Positions 16,266 to 26,309 of a stretch of 64,000 bases of DNA are shown piece by piece. The position numbers were made by a program, and so were the translations under genes. This DNA is from Belnapia mucosa. GTDB taxonomy: Bacteria > Pseudomonadota > Alphaproteobacteria > Acetobacterales > Acetobacteraceae. The notes under the pieces were generated by a model, which saw only the letters and a program-made list of their open reading frames with translations, had not been told where the DNA came from and made no database searches. The first letter of the stretch is position 1, and each line of letters starts with the position of its first letter. The stretch is taken from the NCBI RefSeq assembly GCF_016775475.1, contig NZ_JAEUXJ010000010.1, forward strand, positions 62,001 through 126,000. Direction: 5' to 3'.

Positions 16266-18289
16266 GGCGCGATCTCCAGCACGAGCTGCCCCAGCGCATT
16301 GACCCGCGCGCTGGCCCCGCGCGGTACGACGGTGGTGGTGGCGTCCTCGACGATCAGCGCCGGTCCCGCGAGGGCCATGCCCGGCGCCAGCGCCGTCCGC
16401 TCATGCAGCGCCGCCTCCTCCCGCAGCCCGGTCGCGGGGTCGAGCACCATCCGCCAGGCGGCGGGCGCCGGGGCGGGGCGGGGCGGCGGATCGGCAATGG
16501 GCGAGGGCAGGGGCCGGATGGTGGCCAGCGCCAGGGTCCAGGTCAGAGCCTCCACCTCCAGCCGGGGGATGGTGCGGCCGAAGAGGGCTGCATAGGCGGC
16601 ATCGAAGCCCGCCCGCAGCGCCGCGGAGTCGAGCGTGGCGATCGGCACCGCGATCTCATGCCCCTGGCCGCGATAGCGCATAAAGCCGGTGCGCGTCTCG
16701 ACCAGCTCTTCGGCTGGCGCGCCGAGGCGGACCACCGCCTCCGCCTCCGCCCGCATGGCGGCAAACAGCGCCTCCAGCGCCGCGGCATCGAGCGCGTCGA
16801 GGCGCATGTGCCGGGTGCGCACCACCTCATAGGCGATCGGCGCGCGCAGGAAGCCATGCGCCGAGCCGACGCCGGCGCCGACCGGCACCACGACGCGCGC
16901 CATGCCGAGCTTCCGCGCCAGCCGCGCCGCATGCAGCGGCGCCGCGCCGCCAAAGGCGATCAGCGTGCGCTCGGCGGTGTCCTTGCCGTTCTCCACGGCA
17001 TGGACGCGGGCGGCGCTCGCCATGGTCTCGTCCACGATCTCGGCCACGCCCGCCGCCGCATCGGTCCCGAGCCCGGTGAGAGCGGCCTCGGCGCGGTCGA
17101 GATGCAGCGGGATGCTGCCGCCGGCGAAGCGCGCCGGATCGAGCCGGCCAAGCGCCGCATCGGCATCCGTCACCGTCGGCTCGGTGCCGCCATTGCCGTA
17201 GCAGGCAGGGCCGGGGACGCTGCCGGCGCTGTCGGGCCCGACCTGGATGCGCCCCAGCGCATCGCGCCGCGCGATGGAGCCGCCGCCGGCGCCGATCTCC
17301 ACCAGCTCGATCACCGGAATGCGGACGGGGATGCCGCTCCCCTGCACGAAGCGATAGGCCCGCGCCACCTCGAACTGGCGGGAGCGCTGGAGCTCCAATC
17401 CGTCGAGCAGCGTCAGCTTCGCCGTCGTGCCGCCCATGTCGAAGGCGACGGCGCGGTCGAGCCCACATTCGGCGGCGACGGCCTGTGCCAGGATGGCGCC
17501 GCCCGCCGGCCCGCTCTCGACCAGCCGCACGGGGTAGCGCCGCGCGGTCTCGACGGTGGTGACGCCGCCCGAGGACATCATCAGCAGCAGCGGCGCGACG
17601 ATGCCGGCCTCGCGCAGCCCGCTCTCCAGCCGGCCGAGATAGCCGGCCATCAGCGGCTGCACATAGGCATTGGCAATGGTGGTGGAGGCGCGCTCGTATT
17701 CGCGGATCTCCGGCGCCACCTCGCAGGACAGCGACAGGCCGACGCCCGGCAGCGCCTCCGCCAGGATCTCGGCGGCGCGGCGCTCATGCGCCTCATGCGT
17801 GAAGCTGTGGAGGAAGCAGATGGCCACGGCCTCGATGCCGTCGCGGCGGAAATCCTCGGCGATGGCGCGCAGAGCCGCCTCGTCGAGCGGCTTCAGCACC
17901 GCGCCGTCGGCGGCGACGCGCTCCGGCACGCCGCGCCGCCAGGGCCGCGGCACAAGCGGCTCCGGCCGCTCCATATGGATGTCGTACTGCTCGAAGCGAT
18001 GTTCCCAGGCGATCTCGATGGAATCGCGGAAGCCTTCGGTCGTCACCAGCGCCGTGCGGGCGCCCTTGCGCTCGATCAGCGCATTGGTGGCGAGCGTCGT
18101 GCCATGCACCACAAGCCCGAGTTGCGCCGGCTGCCGCCCCGCGAGCGCCAGGATGCGCCGCGTGCCATCCAGCACCGCCTGCTCCGGCGCCGCGGGGGTG
18201 GTGAGGAGCTTGGTGGACCAGGACTGCCCGTCCTCCTCCAGCACCAGGTCGGTGAAGGTGCCGCCGATATCGACCGCCAGTCTCAGCAT
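16262..18289 (-). CDS. Hydantoinase A/oxoprolinase family protein (HyuA, pair 1)
   Basis: A 675-residue alpha subunit with the ASKHA ATPase fold. VDIGGTFTDLVLE (residues 6-18) is the phosphate-1 loop and VAFDMGGTTAKLTLLDG the second phosphate loop. GAGGGSIA, PGPACYGNGGTEPTVTDAD and the FGGAAPLHAARLA block are conserved in the family. It phosphorylates the cyclic amide so that HyuB can hydrolyse it. It is translationally coupled to hyuB (ATGA) and begins 3 bases after the stop of the upstream Bug receptor, so the receptor probably captures the substrate or a related acid. Confidence 0.9.
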   Translation of the reverse strand: MLRLAVDIGGTFTDLVLEEDGQSWSTKLLTTPAAPEQAVLDGTRRILALAGRQPAQLGLVVHGTTLATNALIERKGARTALVTTEGFRDSIEIAWEHRFEQYDIHMERPEPLVPRPWRRGVPERVAADGAVLKPLDEAALRAIAEDFRRDGIEAVAICFLHSFTHEAHERRAAEILAEALPGVGLSLSCEVAPEIREYERASTTIANAYVQPLMAGYLGRLESGLREAGIVAPLLLMMSSGGVTTVETARRYPVRLVESGPAGGAILAQAVAAECGLDRAVAFDMGGTTAKLTLLDGLELQRSRQFEVARAYRFVQGSGIPVRIPVIELVEIGAGGGSIARRDALGRIQVGPDSAGSVPGPACYGNGGTEPTVTDADAALGRLDPARFAGGSIPLHLDRAEAALTGLGTDAAAGVAEIVDETMASAARVHAVENGKDTAERTLIAFGGAAPLHAARLARKLGMARVVVPVGAGVGSAHGFLRAPIAYEVVRTRHMRLDALDAAALEALFAAMRAEAEAVVRLGAPAEELVETRTGFMRYRGQGHEIAVPIATLDSAALRAGFDAAYAALFGRTIPRLEVEALTWTLALATIRPLPSPIADPPPRPAPAPAAWRMVLDPATGLREEAALHERTALAPGMALAGPALIVEDATTTVVPRGASARVNALGQLVLEIAP

Positions 18290-18292
18290 GCG

Positions 18293-19252
18293 CTAATCGC
18301 CATCCACGCGGATATTGCCGGCCCGCACGACGCGGCCCCAGGTCTCGGTGTCGCGCGCCAGGAAGGCGCGGTACTCGGTGATGGGCAGCGGCGCCGGATG
18401 CAGCCCCGCCGCATCGAACTTGGCTGCCACGGCCGGGTCCGCCATCACCTTGCGGATCGCGGCCGAGAGCGTGTCGAGCACCGCCTGCGGCGTGCCCGGC
18501 GGCGCGGCGAGCCCATACCAATTCTCGGCCTCGTAGCCTGGCACCGCCTCGGCCGCGGCCGCCACCTCCGGCAGCAGCGGCCAGCGTTCGGGCGAAGTCA
18601 CGGCCATCGCCCGCGCCTGACCGCCCTTGATGAGCGTCAGCGTCGCCGGATCGCCGAAATAGGCATCGACCACCCCCGCCGCGAGGTCGTTCAGCGCCGG
18701 CCCGGTGCCGCGATAGGGGACATGCACCATGGCAAGCCCCGACATCTGCTTGAACAGCTCGCCCGCCAGATGCTGGCTGGTGCCGATGCCACCCGAGGCC
18801 CAGCGGATCTCGCCGCGGCGGCCGAGTGCCATGAACTCCTCGAGCGTCTTCGCCGGCAGCGTGTTGCGCACCGCGATGATGAAGGGCATCCGCACCAGGC
18901 GGGTGATATGGGCGAGACCCATTGCCTCATAGGGCAGCGGCCGCAGATGAGGCCCGGCCGTGGTAGTGCCGGCGCCGGTCAGCGAGAGGGTGTAGCCATC
19001 GGCCGGCGAGCGGGCCATGGCCTCCACGCCGATGACCCCGCCGGCGCCGCCGCGATTCTCGATGACGATGGTCTGGCCCAGTTCCCGCTGCAACGGCTCG
19101 GCCAGCAGCCGGGCGGTGAGATCGACGCCGCCGCCGGGCGGGAAGGGGACGATCATGCGGATCGGCCGGCTGGGATAGGTCTCCGCCCAGGCCGGCAGGG
19201 CCAGCGCCATGCCGGAGGCGACCAGGCCCCTGCGTCCGATCCTCTGCGGCAT
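18293..19252 (-). CDS. Bug/TctC-family periplasmic solute receptor 1
   Basis: About 319 residues. The leader RIGRRGLVASGMALALPAWA has a twin-arginine-like pair and a hydrophobic core, followed by YPSRPIRMIVPFPPGGGVDLTAR, the Bug-family N terminus. IENRGGAGGVIGVEAMA, MVHVPYRGTGPALNDL and GTPQAVLDTLSAAI are further family blocks. Bug proteins bind carboxylates, amides or pyridine acids in the periplasm. No TctA/TctB permease genes accompany it. The start is uncertain: ATG at 19252 gives a normal leader; an in-frame ATG at 19267 is possible. Same operon as HyuA/HyuB pair 1. Confidence 0.85.
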   Translation of the reverse strand: MPQRIGRRGLVASGMALALPAWAETYPSRPIRMIVPFPPGGGVDLTARLLAEPLQRELGQTIVIENRGGAGGVIGVEAMARSPADGYTLSLTGAGTTTAGPHLRPLPYEAMGLAHITRLVRMPFIIAVRNTLPAKTLEEFMALGRRGEIRWASGGIGTSQHLAGELFKQMSGLAMVHVPYRGTGPALNDLAAGVVDAYFGDPATLTLIKGGQARAMAVTSPERWPLLPEVAAAAEAVPGYEAENWYGLAAPPGTPQAVLDTLSAAIRKVMADPAVAAKFDAAGLHPAPLPITEYRAFLARDTETWGRVVRAGNIRVDGD

Positions 19253-19452
19253 GCCGATCCATCCCATCCTCGGCGCGGAGGCTAGCACAGCATCCCGCGC
19301 CGCAAAGTCCCCAGCGCCTGCCCAGGGGCTGGGCTCGCCTGCCCAAGCGGCGGGCAGGGCTGGTCGCTGCGGCCCCATTGCCCCCGCCGCGGATGATGGA
19401 CAGGCGGCGCAGCCATGCCATGCTGCCGCGGAAATCGGCGCGGAGGCGGCAG

Positions 19453-21222
19453 ATGGCGGCCCGGGACTACGACCCGATCGAGTTCGAGCTGTTCAAGAAC
19501 GCCATCTTCTCCATCGCGGATGAGATGGCGCTGACGGTCCATCGCACCACCTATTCCGCGGTGCTGAAGGACAATATGGATTACAGCACCGCCTTCTGCG
19601 ACGCGGGCGGCCGGCTGGTGGCGCAAGGGCTGACGCTGCCGAGCCATCTCGGCTCCATCCCCGAAGCGTTGGCCGCGGTGATCCGCCGCTATGGCGAGGA
19701 CATGCAGGAGGGCGACATCTTCGTCCTCAACGACCCCTTCGAGGGCGGCATGCACCTGCCGGATATCTTCCTGTTCCAGCCGATCTTCGTGGATGGGGAA
19801 CGGGTGGCGATCGCCGCGACCATCTGCCACCACACCGATGTGGGCGGCCGCGTCCCCGGCTCCAATGCCTCCGACAGCACGGAGATCTATCAGGAAGGGC
19901 TGCGCATCCCGCCGCTGAAGCTCTATGAGCGCGGTCGGCCGAACCCGACCCTGCACATGATGATCGAGCGCAATGTGCGCGTGCCGGTCAAGGTCTTCGG
20001 CGATCTCCGCGCCCAGCTCGCCGCCTGCACCATCGCAGAGCGGGCTTTCAAGGAGCTGGTCGCGCGCTACGGCCGGGAGATGACGCAGCTCTATATGGAT
20101 GAGCTGCTCGATTATGCTGAACGGCTGACCCGCGCCGCGCTGCTCGACCTGCCCGATGGCGAATGGCGGTTCGAGGACCATATCGACGATGATGGCGTTG
20201 ATGTCGGCAAGCCGATCCCGCTGCGCGTCCGGGTCGAGAAGCGCGGCGACCGGATGGTGGTGGACTGGACCGGCACCAGCCCGCAGGTGAAGGGCGCCAT
20301 CAACAACACCTTCAGCTATACGCGCTCGGCGGCCTATTGCGGTATCCGCAGCGTCCTGCCGACCAATATCCCGAACAATGAGGGCTATTTCCGCGCCATC
20401 GAAGTGATTGCGCCGCGCGGCACCTTGGCGCATGGCGTGCTGCCCGCCGCCTGCGCGGCGCGCGGCCTCACCGGCTTCCGCATGGTCGATTGCCTTTTCG
20501 GTGCGCTGGCGCAGATGCTGCCCGAACGGGTCGGCGCCGCCGGCGACGGCGGCAATATCGGCGTCTCCATCGGCGGCTACACGCCGGAGCGGACGCCCTT
20601 CATCTATGTGGACTTCACCTGCTCCGCCTGGGGCGGCCGGCCCTTCGCCGATGGCTGTGACGGCAACAGCCACATGTTCGCCAATATGGCCTCACCCTCG
20701 ATCGAGGTGACGGAGGCGGAGCAGCCGATTCAGATCACCCGCTACGAGTTCCTGCCCGACACCATGGGCGCCGGCCAGTATCGCGGTGGCGCGCCCTTCT
20801 GCCGCGAATACCGCTTCCTCGAGGCCGAGGGGGTGCTTCAGGTCCGCGCCGATCGCCGCGCCTTCCTGCCCTTCGGGCTGCAAGGCGGCGGCGCCGGTGC
20901 GCCCTCGATGAACTGGCTGACGCGGGAGGGGAAGACCGAGCCGCTGCCCTCCAAATTCTGCATCACCCTCCGCCATGGCGATCTCTTCCGCCTGGAGGTG
21001 CCGGGGGGCGGCGGCTGGGGCGACCCGCTGGCCCGCGACCCGGCGCTGGTGCTGCGCGACGCGCGCAACGGCCTCGTCTCGCTGCATGCGGCGCGGCTCG
21101 ACTACGGCGTCGTCATTACCCCGGGCTGGGCGGTGGACCGGGAGGCGACCGAGGTGCTGCGGGCTGAGCGCCGCGCCGGCCGCGGCCCGCTGCCTGCCAT
21201 CACGCGGGAGCGCGCAGCATGA
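19453..21222 (+). CDS. Hydantoinase B/oxoprolinase family protein (HyuB, pair 2)
   Basis: A 589-residue HyuB. It has FELFKNAIFSIADEMALTVH, GDIFVLNDPFEGGMHLPD, CHHTDVGGRVPGS, PTNIPNNEG and a C-terminal PGGGGWGDP loop, all typical. ATG at 19453 was chosen because GGAGG sits upstream; the frame is open 25 codons further but lacks conserved sequence. It opens the seven-gene operon HyuB-HyuA-DctP-DctQ-DctM-HyuA-HyuB. Its stop overlaps the next gene's ATG (ATGA). Substrate presumably imported by the TRAP system encoded in the same operon. Confidence 0.9.
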   Translation: MAARDYDPIEFELFKNAIFSIADEMALTVHRTTYSAVLKDNMDYSTAFCDAGGRLVAQGLTLPSHLGSIPEALAAVIRRYGEDMQEGDIFVLNDPFEGGMHLPDIFLFQPIFVDGERVAIAATICHHTDVGGRVPGSNASDSTEIYQEGLRIPPLKLYERGRPNPTLHMMIERNVRVPVKVFGDLRAQLAACTIAERAFKELVARYGREMTQLYMDELLDYAERLTRAALLDLPDGEWRFEDHIDDDGVDVGKPIPLRVRVEKRGDRMVVDWTGTSPQVKGAINNTFSYTRSAAYCGIRSVLPTNIPNNEGYFRAIEVIAPRGTLAHGVLPAACAARGLTGFRMVDCLFGALAQMLPERVGAAGDGGNIGVSIGGYTPERTPFIYVDFTCSAWGGRPFADGCDGNSHMFANMASPSIEVTEAEQPIQITRYEFLPDTMGAGQYRGGAPFCREYRFLEAEGVLQVRADRRAFLPFGLQGGGAGAPSMNWLTREGKTEPLPSKFCITLRHGDLFRLEVPGGGGWGDPLARDPALVLRDARNGLVSLHAARLDYGVVITPGWAVDREATEVLRAERRAGRGPLPAITRERAA

Positions 21223-23300
21223 GCTGGCGGGTCGGCGCCGATATCGGCGGCACCTTCACCGACCTCGTCGCCATCAGCGACGAGGGCGCGTTGCGGACGA
21301 AGAAGGTCTCCTCCAGCACCGGCGATTACGGCCGCGCCATCGTCGAGGGCCTGGCCATGCTCTTCGACGAGGCCGGCTTCGCCGCCGGGGAGGTGGAGGA
21401 GGTGCTGCATGCGACGACGGTCGCCTCCAACGCCATCCTCGAGCACAAGGGGGCCCGCACCGGCCTCATCACCACCGAGGGTTTCCGCGACGTGCTGGAG
21501 ATCCGTACCCTCCGCATGCCGCGCCTCTACGACCTGCGCTGGGAGAAGCCGGCGCCGCTGGTGCCCCGACATCTCCGCCTCGGCGTGACGGAGCGGGTCA
21601 ACCATCGCGGCGAGGTGGAGATCCCGCTCGACGAGGCCGGAGCCCGGGCGGCGGTGGAGGCGCTGTTGCGCGAGGGTGTCGAGGCTATTGCCGTCTGCCT
21701 GCTGCATTCCTATGCCAATCCGGCGCATGAGCGGCGGATCGGCGCCATCATCGCGGAGCTGGCGCCGGACCTGCCGGTCTCGCTCAGCGTCGATGTGCTG
21801 CCGGAGATGAAGGAATACGAGCGCAGCTCGACCACCGTCATTAACAGCTATATCGGCCCGGTCCTGGGGCGCTACCTCAATGCCCTGATCGGCGACCTGC
21901 AAGGCGGCGGGTTGCGGGCGCCACTGTTGCTGATGCAATCCTCCGGCGGGCTGATGCCGGCCGCCGAGGCGGCGCGGCTGCCGGTGCATGTGGTGGAAAG
22001 TGGCCCGGCCGCCGGCGTCATCGGCGCCCAGGCCCTGGCGCGGCGGGCCGGCCTGCCGCGCGTCATCTCCTTCGACATGGGCGGCACCACGGCCAAGGCT
22101 GGCGTCATCGAGGAGTATGAGGTGGCGCGGGCCGGCGAATACAGCGTCGGCGCCGGCATCATGGTCGGCTCCCGCCTGCTCTCGGGCGCCGGCTACCAGC
22201 TGAAGGTCCCGTCCATCGACTTGGCCGAGGTCGGCGCCGGTGGCGGCTCGTTGATCTGGCTCGATGCGGCGGGCGCACCTCAGGTGGGGCCGGAGAGTGC
22301 CGGGGCGCTGCCCGGCCCGGTCTGCTATGGCCGCGGCAATACCCAGCCGACGGTGACGGACGCCAATGTCGTGCTCGGCTATCTGAATCCCCGCCATCTG
22401 GTGGGCGGTGCACTGCCGATCGATGCCGCCGCCTCCCGCGCCGCCATCGCCGGGAAGATCGCCGTGCCGCTCGGCCTTGCGCCCGAGGAAGCGGCGCATG
22501 GCGCGCATCTGATCGCCGCCTCCAACATGATCCGCGCCATCAAGGCCGTCTCCTCCGAACGGGGGCGCGATCCGCGTGGCTTCGCCCTGGTCGCATTTGG
22601 CGGCAACGGGCCGCTCTTCGCCGCCGGCATGGCCGAGGCGCTGGGAATGCGGCAGGTGGTGATCCCGCCCTCGGCCGGCGTCTTCTCCGCGGTCGGGCTG
22701 CTCGCCTCGGATGTCGAGGTGCATCTCTCCCGCTCCTGGCGGCGGCCCGTCCAGGGCCTCGATCCCGCTGCGCTGGAGGCGGCGAGTGCGGCGCTGGTGG
22801 AGGAGGCGAGGAGCCGCCTGGCGGCGCAGGGCTTCCCCGCCGCCCGCATCGCCGTCCAGCGCGCCGCGACGCTGCGATACCAGGGCCAGTCCTTCGAATT
22901 GCAGGTGGGCTTCGGGGCGGGCGATGGGCCGGATGTGCTGGCGGAGCGCTTCGGCGCCGAGCATGAGCGCACCTATGGCCACCGCGCCGGCGCCGACGAG
23001 CCGGTGGAGGTCGTGGCGCTGCAGGTGCTTGGCCGCGGCCTGCCGGAGCGGCCGCGCATGCCGGACAGGCTCTCGCCCGGGGCCACGCCGCCGCCGGAGC
23101 CGGCGCGCCCCGCCTATTTCGGCCGCGCCCATGGCTGGCTGGAGACGCCGGTGCTGGCCCGCGCCGCGCTGGCCGCGCCCCAGGCCGGCCCCCTCATCAT
23201 CGAGGAATATGACTGCACCTGCCTGGTCCCGCCCGGCGCCGTCGCGGCGCTGGACGGGTTCGGCAACATCACCATCGAGCTGGGAGTGGCTTCCGCATGA
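21219..23300 (+). CDS. Hydantoinase A/oxoprolinase family protein (HyuA, pair 2)
   Basis: A 693-residue ASKHA-fold alpha subunit. ADIGGTFTDLVAIS starts the protein; HATTVASNAILEHKGA, the EYERSSTTVINSYIGP helix, ISFDMGGTTAKAGV and GAGGGSLIWLDAAG follow, then VCYGRGNTQPTVTDAN and a beta-rich C-terminal domain ending in a typical LVPPGAVAALDGFGN stretch. Expected to use ATP for cyclic-amide activation together with the HyuB encoded just upstream. Coupled by ATGA overlaps on both sides, to hyuB and to dctP. Confidence 0.9.
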   Translation: MSWRVGADIGGTFTDLVAISDEGALRTKKVSSSTGDYGRAIVEGLAMLFDEAGFAAGEVEEVLHATTVASNAILEHKGARTGLITTEGFRDVLEIRTLRMPRLYDLRWEKPAPLVPRHLRLGVTERVNHRGEVEIPLDEAGARAAVEALLREGVEAIAVCLLHSYANPAHERRIGAIIAELAPDLPVSLSVDVLPEMKEYERSSTTVINSYIGPVLGRYLNALIGDLQGGGLRAPLLLMQSSGGLMPAAEAARLPVHVVESGPAAGVIGAQALARRAGLPRVISFDMGGTTAKAGVIEEYEVARAGEYSVGAGIMVGSRLLSGAGYQLKVPSIDLAEVGAGGGSLIWLDAAGAPQVGPESAGALPGPVCYGRGNTQPTVTDANVVLGYLNPRHLVGGALPIDAAASRAAIAGKIAVPLGLAPEEAAHGAHLIAASNMIRAIKAVSSERGRDPRGFALVAFGGNGPLFAAGMAEALGMRQVVIPPSAGVFSAVGLLASDVEVHLSRSWRRPVQGLDPAALEAASAALVEEARSRLAAQGFPAARIAVQRAATLRYQGQSFELQVGFGAGDGPDVLAERFGAEHERTYGHRAGADEPVEVVALQVLGRGLPERPRMPDRLSPGATPPPEPARPAYFGRAHGWLETPVLARAALAAPQAGPLIIEEYDCTCLVPPGAVAALDGFGNITIELGVASA

Positions 23301-24367
23301 GATCGATCCTGCTTGCCGCCGTGGCGGCGCTCGCCCTGGCCGGCGCCGCCACCGCCCAGGTGCCGGCGAGCCTGCCGGCCGGCCCGAAGGTGACGGTGGT
23401 CGCCGTGACCCAGCCGCTGCCGACCCAGCCGCAATATACCCGCGTCGATATCCCCGTGCTGCGCGAGGCGGTCGGCCAACGCAGCGGTGGGCGGATCGAG
23501 GTGCAGCTCTCGACCCATGCCGAACGCAACCTCTCCGGCACGGAGCTGGTGCGGCTGGTGCGCTCCGGCCAGACCGATATCGGTGCCGCCACACTGACGA
23601 CGCTCTCGGGCGATGTGCCAATCCTCGACATGGTCGATCTCGCCGGCCTCGCGCCCGATATCGGCACGGCCAAGCGCATCGCCGAGGCCATGCTGCCGGT
23701 GGTGAACCGGGACCTGGAGCGTTTCGGCGCCCGGCTGATGGTGATCTATCCCTTCCCGGCGCAGGTGGTCTTCTGCCGCGCGCCCTTCGCCAGCCTTGCC
23801 GACCTGCGCGGGCGGAAGGTGCGGACCTTCGGCAATTCGCTGGTGGATTTCTTCACCGCCCTCGGTGCGCAGCCGGTCTCGATCGGCTTCCCCGAGGTCT
23901 ATTCGGCGCTGGAGCGCGGCGTGGTGGATTGCGCCATCACCGGCACCGGCAGCGGCGTCGCAGCGCGCTGGCCAGAGGTGACGACGCATGTCTCGAACCT
24001 CCCCGTCTCCTGGGCGCTGGCCGGCTACATGGTCAACATCGCCTGGTGGAACCGGCTCGACCCGCAGGTGCGAGCCTTCCTCGAAGGCGCGCTGCGCGAG
24101 GTGAGCGAGAAGCAGTGGGAGCTCGGCGCCGCGGCGACGCGGGACGGGCTCGACTGCGCCATCGGCAAGGCCGATGCCTGCCGGATCCACAGCCTGGCGA
24201 CGCGGCCGATGACGGAGGTGCCGGCGACCGCCGCCGACAGCGCCGCGCTGCGCGAGATCCTGGAGAAGACTGTCCTGCCCGGCTTCGTCCGCCGCTGCGG
24301 CGCGCGCTGCGGCGAGGTCTACAACCAGGTGATCGCGCCCATCTCCGGCATCCGGTTCGGCGGGTGA
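23297..24367 (+). CDS. TRAP transporter substrate-binding protein (DctP family)
   Basis: A 356-residue periplasmic receptor with a signal peptide (SILLAAVAALALAGAATA, cleavage near residue 20). The conserved DctP core is visible: the FRAP-like VVFCRAPFASLADLRGRKVRTFG segment including the carboxylate-binding Arg in GRKVR, then GFPEVYSALERGVVDCAITG. The C-terminal part carries several cysteines (LDCAIG, DACRIH, RRCGARCG), unusual for the family and perhaps disulfide bonded. It is the receptor for the DctQM-type permease encoded next, inside an operon with two HyuAB pairs. Confidence 0.9.
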   Translation: MRSILLAAVAALALAGAATAQVPASLPAGPKVTVVAVTQPLPTQPQYTRVDIPVLREAVGQRSGGRIEVQLSTHAERNLSGTELVRLVRSGQTDIGAATLTTLSGDVPILDMVDLAGLAPDIGTAKRIAEAMLPVVNRDLERFGARLMVIYPFPAQVVFCRAPFASLADLRGRKVRTFGNSLVDFFTALGAQPVSIGFPEVYSALERGVVDCAITGTGSGVAARWPEVTTHVSNLPVSWALAGYMVNIAWWNRLDPQVRAFLEGALREVSEKQWELGAAATRDGLDCAIGKADACRIHSLATRPMTEVPATAADSAALREILEKTVLPGFVRRCGARCGEVYNQVIAPISGIRFGG

Positions 24368-24948
24368 GGGGGTTGCGGCGCGGCGTCGCCGCCCTGGCGG
24401 CGGGCATGGCCTATGTCGCAGGATGGAATTACCTGGCCTGCGCAGTCTTCATCACCTTCGATATCCTGGGGCGCAGCTTCCTCGGCATCTCTTCCGCCGC
24501 CACGGTGGAGGTGACGGGCTATATGCTGGCCGGCGGAATCGCCTGGGCGTTGGCGCATACCCTGGCGCGGCGGGCCCATATCCGCGTCGATGTCTGGGTG
24601 AACCGCCTGCCGCTGCGGCTGCGGGCGGTGCTGCACCTGCTCTCGCTGCTGCTGCTTGGCGTCTTCGCCGCGTTCTGCGCCTGGGCCGCCTGGTCGCTGG
24701 TGGATGAGAGCATCCTGTTCGACGCCCACGACAACAGCGCGTTGCGCGTGCCGCTGGTGTTGCCGCAGGGCATCTGGGCCTTCGGCATCTTCGCTTTCTG
24801 CGCCATGATCCTGGTGCTGATGCTGGACGGCGTCCTTGCCCTGCTCGCTGGCCGGCCCGAGGAGCTGGACCGCTTGCTTGGCTCCCGCAGTATCGACGAT
24901 GAAGCGGCCGAGGCCCTGGAGGCCGTCGAGATGGCGCGTCACCCATGA
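24364..24948 (+). CDS. TRAP transporter small permease subunit (DctQ family)
   Basis: A four-helix inner-membrane subunit of the TRAP permease, about 194 residues. Hydrophobic segments: around the NYLACAVFITFDILGRSFLG stretch, the EVTGYMLAGGIAWALAH segment, LHLLSLLLLGVFAAFCAWA, and GIWAFGIFAFCAMILVLML. The R-RAHIRVDV motif between helices two and three is characteristic of DctQ. The start is uncertain: GTG at 24364 overlaps the dctP stop as GTGA, while ATG at 24406 would remove 14 residues. Overlaps the DctM gene by ATGA. Confidence 0.87.
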   Translation: MRGLRRGVAALAAGMAYVAGWNYLACAVFITFDILGRSFLGISSAATVEVTGYMLAGGIAWALAHTLARRAHIRVDVWVNRLPLRLRAVLHLLSLLLLGVFAAFCAWAAWSLVDESILFDAHDNSALRVPLVLPQGIWAFGIFAFCAMILVLMLDGVLALLAGRPEELDRLLGSRSIDDEAAEALEAVEMARHP

Positions 24949-26309
24949 TCGCCGTCGTCCTGATGCTGGTCCTGCTGGGTTTTGCGCTGTTCGCGGCGGT
25001 GAGCGGCGGCCAGGCGATGCCACTGGCAGAAATCCTGGCGCTGACCGGGGCCTTCCTCGTCTTCTTCGGTGCCGGCGTCTATGTCGCGGCGGTGCTCGGC
25101 CTGCTCGGCGTGCTGATCGGGCTCACCTTCTCCGACCGGCCCTGGTGGGCCTTCGCAGGGCAGACGCTGTGGGGCCCGTCCTCCAACTTCGTGCTCGTCG
25201 CCGTGCCGCTCTTCCTGCTGATGGGGGAGATCCTGCTGCGCGCCGGCCTCTCGGACCGGCTCTACCGGGCGCTCAACGTGTGGCTGAACCGGCTGCCGGG
25301 CGGTCTGCTGCACACCAACATCGTCTCCTGCGCCGTCTTCTCGGCGATTTCCGGCTCCTCGGTCGCGACGGCGGCGACGATGGGCTCCGTCGCGCTGCCC
25401 TATTTCAACAACTCGGCCTATAGCCAGCGGATGGTGCTCGGCTCGCTGGCCGCAGGCGGGGCGCTCGGCAACCTCATTCCGCCGGGCATCACCTTCATCA
25501 TCTACGGCCTCATTACCGAGACCTCGGTCGGCGCGCTCTATATCGCCGCCTTGCTGCCGAGCATCCTGGTGACCGGCCTCTTCATCCTTGTCATCACTAT
25601 CCACGGGCTGCGGCACCCACTGCCGAAGCCGGAACGGCTGCCGCTGGCCCTCAAGCTGCGGGCGCTTGTCGATCTCGTGCCGACGCTGTTGCTGATGCTG
25701 TTGGTGCTCGGCTCCATCTATGCCGGCTATGCCACGCCGACCGAGGCGGCGGCGCTTGGCGTGATCGGCGCCGCGGTCTTCGCCGCGATCGAGGGCAAGC
25801 TCTCGCTTCGCCTGCTGAACGCCAGCGCGGAGGCGACGGCGCGCAACACGGCGCTGCTCGGCCTCATCATCTTCGGCGCCTACCTGCTGAACTACCTGCT
25901 GACCACGATCAACGTGCCGCAGACGCTTGCCGCCTTCATCGGCGGCTTGCCGCTGCCGCCCTGGGCGATCATGGCGGCGATCCTCGCGCTCTATCTGGCG
26001 CTTGGCACCTTCATGGAGGGCTTCTCCATGATCATCACCACCGTGCCGGTGATCTTCCCGGTGGTGCAGGCGCTGGGCTACGATCCCATCTGGTTCGGGG
26101 TCATGGTGACGATGCTGGTCGAGATCGCCCAGATCAGCCCGCCGGACGGCACGGTGATGTATGTGTTGCAGGGGATGCGGCCGCGGCCCGGGCCCATCAC
26201 CGATGTCTTCGCGGGCGTGATGCCCTTCCTCGGGGCCTATCTTCTGGCGGTGGTGTTGATGATGATATGGCCCGATATCGCGCTCTGGTTGCCGCGGGTG
26301 ATGGGATGA
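24945..26309 (+). CDS. TRAP transporter large permease subunit (DctM family)
   Basis: A 454-residue membrane protein with about 11-12 helices, the sodium-driven translocating subunit of the TRAP system. Family landmarks are VAVPLFLLMGEILLRAGLS, ISGSSVATAATMGSVALP, the re-entrant loop GGALGNLIPPGITFIIYG, YAGYATPTEAAALGV, and near the C terminus LGTFMEGFSMIITTVPVIFP and QISPPDGTVMYV. Overlaps its neighbours by ATGA at both ends, so dctPQM and the flanking HyuAB genes are one transcription-translation unit. Confidence 0.93.
   Translation: MIAVVLMLVLLGFALFAAVSGGQAMPLAEILALTGAFLVFFGAGVYVAAVLGLLGVLIGLTFSDRPWWAFAGQTLWGPSSNFVLVAVPLFLLMGEILLRAGLSDRLYRALNVWLNRLPGGLLHTNIVSCAVFSAISGSSVATAATMGSVALPYFNNSAYSQRMVLGSLAAGGALGNLIPPGITFIIYGLITETSVGALYIAALLPSILVTGLFILVITIHGLRHPLPKPERLPLALKLRALVDLVPTLLLMLLVLGSIYAGYATPTEAAALGVIGAAVFAAIEGKLSLRLLNASAEATARNTALLGLIIFGAYLLNYLLTTINVPQTLAAFIGGLPLPPWAIMAAILALYLALGTFMEGFSMIITTVPVIFPVVQALGYDPIWFGVMVTMLVEIAQISPPDGTVMYVLQGMRPRPGPITDVFAGVMPFLGAYLLAVVLMMIWPDIALWLPRVMG

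Noticed and set aside
16403..19285. Long open frame (960 codons) opposite HyuA pair 1 and its Bug receptor
   Set aside because: No domain signal, extreme Arg/Gly/His bias, and complete overlap with recognised genes on the other strand.
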